Source: Flavobacteriales bacterium (lineage in GTDB: Bacteria; Bacteroidota; Bacteroidia; Flavobacteriales; Flavobacteriaceae). From it: DNA of 64,000 nucleotides. Shown here piece after piece: positions 7,994 through 14,989 of the stretch (positions within the stretch are counted from its first letter, which is position 1; every line of letters begins with the position of its first letter). Both the position numbers and the translations under genes were made by a program. The stretch is taken from positions 62,001 to 126,000 of the forward strand of contig JAFLBS010000004.1 in assembly GCA_017303755.1 (NCBI GenBank), given 5' to 3'. The notes under the pieces are model-generated. The model saw only the letters and a program-made list of their open reading frames with translations, was not told the origin of the DNA and made no database searches.

Positions 7994-9643
7994 ATGCAAA
8001 AAAATCTTTTCCATTCATTCAAACAAAACGTTTCTGGTATTGCTATACCCGAAAAATTTACCTTTCCGTTTTTTTATGAGCCACACCAACTCAGTAAAAT
8101 TGCGACAAGTGAACTTCAAAATTACCTCGAAAATCAAATCGATTGGGAACATAATTTTGGTTTAGACGAAACTCAAAACGGGTTGGTTATCGGAAAAATG
8201 TTTGGTGTTTTAGTAGTTCAAAATCAGGAAAATGAATTGGGTTATTTAGCTGCTTTTTCAGGAAAATTGGCAGAAACCAATCATCTCCCCTATTTTGTGC
8301 CAACGGTTTTTGATATGTTGGAAGAAGAAGGATTTTTTAAAAAAGAAGAACAAATTCTCAATAAATACAATAAAGAAATTGACCAATTAGTCAACTCTGA
8401 ATCGTATTTAACTGCAACTAACCACTTAATTGATATCCTAAATCAAGCAGATACCGAAATAAATGCTCATAAAGAACAAATTAAGTTAGGAAAAGCATAT
8501 CGGGCCAAAAGACGTGAAGTTTGCTCTATTGAAGAATTAAGACTCTTCGAACAAATGAGTCAGGCTGAGAGCATTTTGCTGAAGAAATTAAAACAACATT
8601 GGCACAACGAAATCATTAATGCTAAAAAAGATGTCGACTTTTACCATCACAAAATAAATGCATTAAAAGAAACACGCCGTGTTCGATCATCCGAATTGCA
8701 AAAACAATTATTTGAAAATTATTCGTTTCTAAATCAACATGGAGAACTGAAGAGTTTGGAGAAAATTTTCAAAGGAAATCCACCCGCTGGCGCCGGAGAA
8801 TGTGCTGCTCCAAAACTATTACACTACGCTTTTCAACATCAATTAAAACCCATTGCAATGGCCGAATTTTGGTGGGGACAATCACCTAAATCGGAAGTAC
8901 GGAAACACAAGCAGTTTTATCCAGCCTGCATGGGTAAATGCGAACCCATATTAAAACACATGTTGGAAGGAATGAACTTGGAAGACAATCCGTTTATCGT
9001 CAATCCAGCAGAAGGGAAAGAATTGGACATCGTTTTTGAAGATGATTATTTGGTAGTCATCGATAAACCCTCTGAATTTTTATCGGTTCCAGGAAAGCAA
9101 ATCACCGATTCAGTTTACACTCGGATGAAAGAAAAATATCCTGAAGCAACGGGTCCATTAATAGTGCATCGATTGGATATGTCAACTTCGGGTTTGTTAC
9201 TGATTGCAAAATCGAGTGAAATCTATAAAAAACTACAATCGCAATTCATTAAACGTCAAATCAAAAAACGCTATGTCGCTCTCTTAGATGGAGCTTTAAT
9301 TGGAAAAGAAGGTGTAATCGATTTACCTTTACGAGTGGATTTAGACAATCGACCAAATCAAATTGTTTGTTACAAATACGGAAAAAAAGCCGAAACCCAT
9401 TGGGAAGTAATTCAACAAAAAGGCACTAAAACTTTGGTTTATTTTTATCCTATAACCGGACGAACGCATCAACTTCGGGTTCATGCTGCACACGTTCTTG
9501 GTTTGGATGCGCCAATTGTGGGCGACGATTTATACGGAACCAAAGCCAACCGACTTCATTTACACGCCGAAAGCATCACATTTCAACATCCAATTTCCAA
9601 AGAAATCATGACCATTTCAAAAGAAGCTGAGTTTTCAATTTAA
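7994..9643 (+). CDS. RluA-family RNA pseudouridine synthase with long N-terminal extension
   Basis: 549 aa. The catalytic domain spans roughly residues 340-545: IVFEDDYLVVIDKPSEFLSVPG, then HRLDMSTSGLLLIAKS with catalytic Asp395, then GRTHQLRVHAAH. The first 330 residues are not part of the standard RluA enzyme. They hold a charged, probably coiled-coil stretch (about 125-250) and a short motif GNPPAGAGECAAPKLLHYA near 260-280, which suggests an extra RNA- or ribosome-binding module. The target uridine cannot be read from sequence. No S4 domain is evident. Confidence 0.88.
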   Translation: MQKNLFHSFKQNVSGIAIPEKFTFPFFYEPHQLSKIATSELQNYLENQIDWEHNFGLDETQNGLVIGKMFGVLVVQNQENELGYLAAFSGKLAETNHLPYFVPTVFDMLEEEGFFKKEEQILNKYNKEIDQLVNSESYLTATNHLIDILNQADTEINAHKEQIKLGKAYRAKRREVCSIEELRLFEQMSQAESILLKKLKQHWHNEIINAKKDVDFYHHKINALKETRRVRSSELQKQLFENYSFLNQHGELKSLEKIFKGNPPAGAGECAAPKLLHYAFQHQLKPIAMAEFWWGQSPKSEVRKHKQFYPACMGKCEPILKHMLEGMNLEDNPFIVNPAEGKELDIVFEDDYLVVIDKPSEFLSVPGKQITDSVYTRMKEKYPEATGPLIVHRLDMSTSGLLLIAKSSEIYKKLQSQFIKRQIKKRYVALLDGALIGKEGVIDLPLRVDLDNRPNQIVCYKYGKKAETHWEVIQQKGTKTLVYFYPITGRTHQLRVHAAHVLGLDAPIVGDDLYGTKANRLHLHAESITFQHPISKEIMTISKEAEFSI

Positions 9644-9658
9644 TTTTTAAGTATTTTT

Positions 9659-9672
9659 ATACCGATTGGTAT
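9659..9672. promoter_or_regulatory. Putative TetR operator, copy 1
   Basis: ATACCGATTGGTAT is an inverted repeat, ATACC-N4-GGTAT. It lies 21 bases upstream of the TetR gene and recurs unchanged before the thioesterase gene. Position across the expected promoter region fits autorepression. Confidence 0.65.
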
Positions 9673-9680
9673 TTTTTTAA

Positions 9681-9688
9681 TATTTTTG
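9681..9688 (+). promoter_or_regulatory. -7 element of the TetR gene
   Basis: TATTTTTG matches TAnnTTTG and lies only 5 bases before the ATG at 9694, so the transcript would be leaderless or nearly so if this is used. The operator copy ends 8 bases upstream. Confidence 0.45.
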
Positions 9689-9693
9689 ATTCG

Positions 9694-10290
9694 ATGAAAA
9701 CAAAATCCGAACAAACCACTGACTACATTATTCAAACCGTTGCTCCTATTTTTAATAAAAAAGGATACGATTCAACGAGTTTGTCGGATATAGTTGCTTT
9801 AACTGGTTTGACTAAAGGTGCAGTTTACGGCAATTTTGAATCAAAAGAAGATTTGGCTGTGAAAGTGTTTTTATACAATGTCAAAAGGATGAAAACTGCT
9901 TTGTCGAACTATTTGTCTTCTGCAAAAAATCCGACTGAGCAATTGAATTTACTCACGAATTATTACCGAGAATACTATGATAACATGTTTGATTTTGGAG
10001 GTTGTCCCATTTTGAATGTAACCGTCGACGCCAAAAATGTAAATCCGGTTTTGTATGAATTAGGTTGCATCGAAGCCAAAAAAATGGAATATAAACTGGC
10101 TGTTATCATCCAAAACGGAATTGTCAATGGCGAATTTAAATCTGACATCAATCACGAAACTATTGCCAAAAACATGTATTCAATGATTGAAGGTTGCGTG
10201 TTTACGGCTTTCACTCATCAAGACAAAACCTATATTTCCAACATGATGGATCTTTTAGAGGAATACATCCAAAATAAAATAGTAGTTTAA
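9694..10290 (+). CDS. TetR/AcrR family transcriptional regulator
   Basis: 198 aa, typical TetR size. The N-terminal helix-turn-helix is clear: AAPIFNKKGYDSTSLSDIV-like helix, then GLTKGAVYGNFESKEDLAVKV at about 37-57. The C-terminal ligand domain carries a conserved-looking GGCPILNVT segment with a Cys that could be redox- or electrophile-sensitive (inference). The gene precedes a hotdog-fold thioesterase, and the same palindrome sits before both, so it probably represses itself and the thioesterase. The ligand is likely an acyl-CoA or an electrophile. Confidence 0.9.
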   Translation: MKTKSEQTTDYIIQTVAPIFNKKGYDSTSLSDIVALTGLTKGAVYGNFESKEDLAVKVFLYNVKRMKTALSNYLSSAKNPTEQLNLLTNYYREYYDNMFDFGGCPILNVTVDAKNVNPVLYELGCIEAKKMEYKLAVIIQNGIVNGEFKSDINHETIAKNMYSMIEGCVFTAFTHQDKTYISNMMDLLEEYIQNKIVV

Positions 10291-10309
10291 TTTTTTTTTA
10301 ATCAAAATT

Positions 10310-10323
10310 ATACCGATTGGTAT
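10310..10323. promoter_or_regulatory. Putative TetR operator, copy 2
   Basis: An exact copy of ATACCGATTGGTAT, 19 bases upstream of the thioesterase ATG at 10343. Outside the palindrome, both copies are followed by an AT-rich stretch and then (T/C)CGATGAA near the start codon. Confidence 0.65.
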
Positions 10324-10342
10324 ATTTTAAATCCGATGAACC

Positions 10343-10807
10343 ATGAAACAAATTTTAGAAACCAAAACCAAAGTACGCTTTCAAGATTGTGATCCTTTTA
10401 ATCACTTGAATAATGCCAAATATCTTGACTATTTTATGAATGCTCGAGAAGATCAATTGTTGGAACACTATTCGATTGACATCTTCAAAATGGCAAAAAC
10501 AGAACTGAAAAGTTGGGTGGTAACAACCAATCAGATAGCGTATTTAAAACCTACTTTTACTATGGAAAATATTGTAATCGAATCACAATTAATTCAGTAT
10601 ACCGACAAAAGTTTAAAAGTTGAAATGCGCATGTATAACGAAACTAAAACCGAACTCAAATCACTGTATTGGGTAAATTTTGTCCACTTTGATTTAACAA
10701 CACAACGTCCCACGGTTCATTCTGAACAATTAATGCAGCTCTTCGAAACGGTCATCACCGATGTCAATACACACAATTTTGATGAACGGATGATTTCAAT
10801 ACGATAA
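10343..10807 (+). CDS. Acyl-CoA thioesterase, hotdog fold (4HBT family)
   Basis: 154 aa single hotdog domain. It starts with the typical strand and catalytic Asp region VRFQDCDPFNHLNNAKYLDYF (about 10-30), where the Asp in the FQDCD/DPFNH loop is the usual active-site residue of 4-hydroxybenzoyl-CoA thioesterase-type enzymes. It probably hydrolyses an acyl-CoA thioester in the cytosol. It follows the TetR gene by 52 bases and has its own copy of the operator palindrome. Confidence 0.85.
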   Translation: MKQILETKTKVRFQDCDPFNHLNNAKYLDYFMNAREDQLLEHYSIDIFKMAKTELKSWVVTTNQIAYLKPTFTMENIVIESQLIQYTDKSLKVEMRMYNETKTELKSLYWVNFVHFDLTTQRPTVHSEQLMQLFETVITDVNTHNFDERMISIR

Positions 10808-10848
10808 GACATTAACATTATATTTAGCCCAAAGAAGATTATTTTTTT

Positions 10849-10856
10849 TACTTTTG
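10849..10856 (+). promoter_or_regulatory. -7 element of the M1 peptidase gene
   Basis: TACTTTTG matches TAnnTTTG and lies 19 bases before the ATG at 10876. Confidence 0.45.
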
Positions 10857-10875
10857 ATTCCAATCGTCTCAAAAA

Positions 10876-12489
10876 ATGAAAAAAATACTCTTCTTTCTAT
10901 TAGTATCATCCATTAGTTTTGCTCAAAATTTTACACGAAAAGATTCTCTTCATGGCGGTTTACGATTTGAAAGAACTTGTTTTGATGTACTTCACTATGA
11001 TTTAAATATCACCATCAACCCAGATGAAAAATCGATTGTAGGTTACAATGAAATTACTTTTAAAGTAGTCAACCCAACAGCAAGAATTCAAATTGATTTA
11101 TTTGATAATATGCTAATTGACAGCATTATTCACAATTCAAAAAGAATAGAATACCAACGCGAATTCAACGCTGTTTTTCTTCAATTTGCATCAGAATTGA
11201 GTCAAAACAGTACTGAAAAAATTCGTTTTTACTATTCGGGAAAACCTAAAATTGCCAAAAGAGCACCTTGGGACGGCGGATTTGTATTTAAAAAAGACCG
11301 ACAAGGAAAACCGTTCATCGGAGTTGCCGTTCAAGGAACTGGAGCAAGTTTATGGTATCCGGTAAAAGACACTCAAACCGACGAACCCGACAATGGTGCA
11401 ACCATAAAAGTAGCAGTTCCTAATGGTTTGATGAATGTTTCCAACGGGCGTTTGACTGGTTCTGAAGATTTAAAAAACGGCTACACTCGTTGGGATTGGG
11501 AAGTGAAAAATCCGATTAATACTTATAATATTACAGTCAATATTGCAGATTACGTTCACATTCATGAAAATCACAAAGGTTTGGATTTGGATTACTATGT
11601 GTTAAGAGAAAACGGCGACATTGCTCAAAAGCACTTTGAAGAAGTAAAACCGATGATGGATTGTTTTCAGAGTAAATTTGGCACATATCCTTTTGTAGAA
11701 GATGGTTATAAATTGGTAGAAACTTCCTATTTGGGAATGGAACATCAAAGTGCCGTTGCTTACGGAAATAAATTCCAGCAAGGTTATTTAGGTAATGACT
11801 TGTCGGGAACAGGAATCGGATTGCTTTTCGACTACATTACCATCCACGAAAGTGGACACGAATGGTTTGGAAACAGTATCACATCGACTGATATAGCCGA
11901 TATGTGGATTCACGAAGGATTTACCCAATACACCGAAATTGTTTTTGTAGAATGTCAGTTTGGCTATGAAAAGGCAATGAAATACGCCAATGGATTGCGC
12001 AATAATGTACAAAATGACCGTCCGATTATTGGTCAGTGTTGTGTGAATAACGAAGGAAGTGGCGACATGTATCCGAAAGGTGCGCTGCTTTTAAATACGC
12101 TTCGACATGTGATCAATGATGATGAAAAATGGTGGAAAATGATATTAAAATATTCTGAAACATTCCGTCATAAAATAATTGACACACCAACCGTTATCGC
12201 ATTTTTCAATAGTGAAAGCGGAATGAATCTCACACCGATTTTCAATCAATATTTAAAATATACCGAAATTCCGAAATTGGAGGTAAGAAAAAAAGGTTCC
12301 AAAGTTTCCTATCGTTGGGTAACTTCTGAACCTAATTTTGAAATGCCTGTAGAATTTATAGTCAAAGGAGAAGAAATCCGCTTAACTCCAACTCAGCAAT
12401 GGCAAAAACTTCCACAAAAAATCAAAAAATGGGAAGACATCATTATTAAAAACAATGAAGTTTTTATTGAAGTAGCCAAAGTTCAGTAG
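10876..12489 (+). CDS. M1 family metallopeptidase (aminopeptidase), exported
   Basis: 537 aa. Signal peptide about 1-17 (ISFAQ). The N-terminal beta-saddle domain is followed by the thermolysin-like catalytic domain: the zinc motif HESGH (His324, Glu325, His328) and the third ligand Glu347 in WIHEGFTQYTE, at the exact HExxH-18-E spacing. The substrate-anchoring GAMEN-like segment reads YLGMEHQSAV. It lacks the long C-terminal ARM-like domain of large M1 aminopeptidases, which is common for short Bacteroidetes members. Likely trims peptides in the periplasm or at the surface. It ends 2 bases from the convergent menE gene. Confidence 0.92.
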   Translation: MKKILFFLLVSSISFAQNFTRKDSLHGGLRFERTCFDVLHYDLNITINPDEKSIVGYNEITFKVVNPTARIQIDLFDNMLIDSIIHNSKRIEYQREFNAVFLQFASELSQNSTEKIRFYYSGKPKIAKRAPWDGGFVFKKDRQGKPFIGVAVQGTGASLWYPVKDTQTDEPDNGATIKVAVPNGLMNVSNGRLTGSEDLKNGYTRWDWEVKNPINTYNITVNIADYVHIHENHKGLDLDYYVLRENGDIAQKHFEEVKPMMDCFQSKFGTYPFVEDGYKLVETSYLGMEHQSAVAYGNKFQQGYLGNDLSGTGIGLLFDYITIHESGHEWFGNSITSTDIADMWIHEGFTQYTEIVFVECQFGYEKAMKYANGLRNNVQNDRPIIGQCCVNNEGSGDMYPKGALLLNTLRHVINDDEKWWKMILKYSETFRHKIIDTPTVIAFFNSESGMNLTPIFNQYLKYTEIPKLEVRKKGSKVSYRWVTSEPNFEMPVEFIVKGEEIRLTPTQQWQKLPQKIKKWEDIIIKNNEVFIEVAKVQ

Positions 12490-12491
12490 TT

Positions 12492-13550
12492 TTAATTCGA
12501 TTTTAGCGTTTCTTTTCGCAATACTTTCCCATTTTCGGTTTCTTTAAACTTGGATATGAATACGATTTCTTTGGGTTTTTCGTATTTATCTAAGCTGTCA
12601 AAAACGCTGTTATCAACGTTAAACTCATCGCCTTCAACCACTAAAATCACCTTCTCACCTAGTTCTTTATCGGCTTTGCCAGCAATAAAAAATCGAGGTT
12701 CAATTTTTCCAGAAAGCTTTTCTTCGATACTTTCGGGTATGAATTTAATTCCGCCCGTATTGATTATATTGTCAATTCTTCCCAAAAATACAAACTGATT
12801 TTCGTTGACCAATTCTACCAAATCATTGGTTACAATTACATCATCAGAAATACTTGGCGCGTGAATTACTAGACAGTTTCTATCGTCATAGGAAATTGTC
12901 ACTTTTGGCAAAACCGTAAATGCTTTTTCACCTATTTTTCGTGCTGCAATGTGCGTAATGGTTTCGGTCATTCCGTAGGTTTCATACACTACAGTTGGTA
13001 ATTTTGAAAGTGAAGCTTCCAATGTTTTCTCCATTTTTGCTCCACCCACAATAAGCTTTTTCACTCTTTTGAGTTGTTTGATTGAATGTTTGGCTTGCAG
13101 CGGAACCATGGCAACAAAGTCGTAACTTTCTGTATCAGTTTCGTCCAGCGGATGTGAACTTGGTGCTACAAAATCGACGTCCAATCCTAAAATCATCGCT
13201 CGTATCAACATCATTTTTCCTGCAATGTATTTTACAGGAAGACAATGAAGTGCTTTGTTTCCGGGATGAAGATCAAAGAAATCGCCCGTTGCAATTGCAG
13301 AGTTCACCATGGCTTGCTTATCAATTTGTATCGTTTTTGCATCACCCGTTGTACCCGAAGTTTTCACTTCTAAATACGATTTACTATCAAACCAATCCAA
13401 TATAAAATCGCCAACAGGTTTTTCAAAATCGTCTCCTTCTTTGATGAAACTGTAGGCAACACGACACAAATCTTCACGATTCAAATGAAATCCGTTTAGT
13501 TTAAACTGATTGTGTACGTTTTCGTAGGTAGGTGTAAAATCGATCATCAT
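12492..13550 (-). CDS. menE: o-Succinylbenzoate-CoA ligase
   Basis: 352 aa AMP-forming ligase. Motifs: SGTTGDAKTIQID (phosphate loop, about 80-92), YETYGMTETITHIAARKIG, and the LGRIDNIINTGGIKFIPESIE hinge with the C-terminal lid ending in NGKVLRKETL, which supplies the catalytic Lys. It is shorter than enteric or Bacillus MenE because the N-terminal subdomain is reduced, as seen in other Bacteroidetes. It activates o-succinylbenzoate in menaquinone biosynthesis. The start overlaps the stop of the CPBP protease gene by 4 bases (ATGA), so the two are translationally coupled. No other men gene is in view. Confidence 0.85.
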   Translation of the reverse strand: MMIDFTPTYENVHNQFKLNGFHLNREDLCRVAYSFIKEGDDFEKPVGDFILDWFDSKSYLEVKTSGTTGDAKTIQIDKQAMVNSAIATGDFFDLHPGNKALHCLPVKYIAGKMMLIRAMILGLDVDFVAPSSHPLDETDTESYDFVAMVPLQAKHSIKQLKRVKKLIVGGAKMEKTLEASLSKLPTVVYETYGMTETITHIAARKIGEKAFTVLPKVTISYDDRNCLVIHAPSISDDVIVTNDLVELVNENQFVFLGRIDNIINTGGIKFIPESIEEKLSGKIEPRFFIAGKADKELGEKVILVVEGDEFNVDNSVFDSLDKYEKPKEIVFISKFKETENGKVLRKETLKSN

Positions 13551-14482
13551 TCGTAAATTTTATAGTTAGTTGCTATTTCAGGTTCGGTCACTTTTCCCGT
13601 TAACTTCTCTTTCCAATTATTCCATTTGTATTTTTTGGCAAAAATGAACAAAATCAATGGATACATGATGGCCATCGAAAGTATCATTTCGGTCAATGCA
13701 TTCGACGGATTGGTTTCACTAGTATATTTGAAAACAGCATCAGTTTGTAACGCCGAAAAATCAGATGTAATCAACAATGCAGCCATCAAATTATTGCCTA
13801 AATGAAATCCTAAAGCCAATTCCATTCCTTCGTCCATCAAAGTCATCACACCTAATAACAAACCTGTGCCGATGTAAAAAACCATAACTCCGTAACCCAT
13901 TTCGGCCACTTCTGGATTCGCACTGTGCATGATTCCAAATACTACCGATGTTATAATTAATGGTGTCCAACGATTGCGAGCCATAATTCCGATTTGCTGC
14001 ATCAAATAACCTCTGAACAAATATTCTTCCAAACCAATTTGAAAAGGAAATAACAGCAAACTGATGATTAATAAAACGGCAAATTTAACTGGGTTGAAAT
14101 TCCACTGAATCATCGAATTGTCATAATAATAGGATATTCCGAAGGTAAATAGTGTGATAAAAATAATCAAGCCAAGCGAAAATCCAAATCGTTTAAAATC
14201 AAAGCTCTTTCGACTTGTACTCAATGATAAAATACTTCTTTCATGAATGAAACGCACTAGTAAAAAAAGCAATCCTAACAAAAATACAAACGGAATCAAA
14301 TTGATCGTCAATGATAGCCATTTGGGTAAACTTTTCATTAGTTCGTAGGTTTGATCCATCTCTTCATCAGAAATAAGAAGATAACCAATAAAATTAGCAA
14401 TGAAGATACCTGTTGAAACCAAAGTGGTTACAATTACTCTCCACAAATCATTTTTCCCTTTATAGGCTTGCTCAATAAACAT
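13547..14482 (-). CDS. CPBP-family intramembrane glutamic protease
   Basis: 311 aa with about seven to eight hydrophobic segments. The CPBP/Abi motifs are visible: EEYLFRGYL (EExxxR) around residue 155, FGIMHSANPE (FxxxH) around 195, and FHLGNNLMAA (HxxxN/B) around 235. These form the active site of the CAAX-protease/bacteriocin-processing family. Its substrate is unknown; pairing with menE recurs in flavobacteria as far as I know, but no mechanistic link is evident. First gene of a two-gene operon. Confidence 0.88.
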   Translation of the reverse strand: MFIEQAYKGKNDLWRVIVTTLVSTGIFIANFIGYLLISDEEMDQTYELMKSLPKWLSLTINLIPFVFLLGLLFLLVRFIHERSILSLSTSRKSFDFKRFGFSLGLIIFITLFTFGISYYYDNSMIQWNFNPVKFAVLLIISLLLFPFQIGLEEYLFRGYLMQQIGIMARNRWTPLIITSVVFGIMHSANPEVAEMGYGVMVFYIGTGLLLGVMTLMDEGMELALGFHLGNNLMAALLITSDFSALQTDAVFKYTSETNPSNALTEMILSMAIMYPLILFIFAKKYKWNNWKEKLTGKVTEPEIATNYKIYE

Positions 14483-14556
14483 TTTTGTCAGTTTAGAATT
14501 ACTTGCCTAATTTAGCTTTTTTATTTAAGTAATTCATTACATCTTACAAAAAAATT

Positions 14557-14898
14557 ATGATTACAATTTACCATAATCCGCGTTGCGGAAAGTCGAGAGA
14601 TTGTTTAGCTTTCATCCAAAATTCAAACCTTGAGTATGAAGTCATTAAGTACTTGGAAACTCCATTTACAAAAGACGAGTTAACAAAAGTTATTGGTAAA
14701 TTGAAAATCAAGCCGATTGAATTGGTTCGCACTAAAGAACTTATTTGGGTTGAAAAATATAAAAACAGTGCTCTTTCTGACGCTCAAATTATTCAAGCCA
14801 TGATTGATCATCCTATTTTGATTGAAAGACCAATTGCTGTAAGAGGAAATAAAGCAATAATTGCTCGTCCGCTAGACAAAATCAAGGAAATTCTTTAA
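14557..14898 (+). CDS. arsC: ArsC-family arsenate reductase (glutaredoxin type)
   Basis: 113 aa thioredoxin-fold protein. The active-site loop is YHNPRCGKSRD, with Cys10. The further arginines expected to bind the oxyanion are seen in ELVRTKELIW and RPIAVRGNKAIIARP. Length and motifs match the glutaredoxin-dependent arsenate reductase family. There is no arsenite efflux gene or ArsR nearby, so it may be a housekeeping thiol reductase of the ArsC/Spx/YffB superfamily and not part of an arsenic resistance operon. Confidence 0.82.
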   Translation: MITIYHNPRCGKSRDCLAFIQNSNLEYEVIKYLETPFTKDELTKVIGKLKIKPIELVRTKELIWVEKYKNSALSDAQIIQAMIDHPILIERPIAVRGNKAIIARPLDKIKEIL

Positions 14899-14928
14899 TT
14901 AGTGTTTTATTTAACAAAGCATTGGGAA

Positions 14929-14956
14929 TTGTACGTATAATGAAGATTTAAATTTG
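14929..14956 (+). promoter_or_regulatory. Promoter of the TonB-receptor-like gene
   Basis: TTG (14929-14931) and TAAATTTG (14949-14956) with 17 bases between. Both elements and the spacing agree with the Bacteroidetes housekeeping promoter. The start codon is 33 bases downstream. Confidence 0.65.
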
Positions 14957-14989
14957 CACTTTTATTGATGTATCATTAAAGTATCGCAA

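Noticed and set aside
14557..14898. ArsC read as part of an arsenic resistance operon
   Set aside because: No arsR, arsB or acr3 gene lies nearby, so only the family is called.
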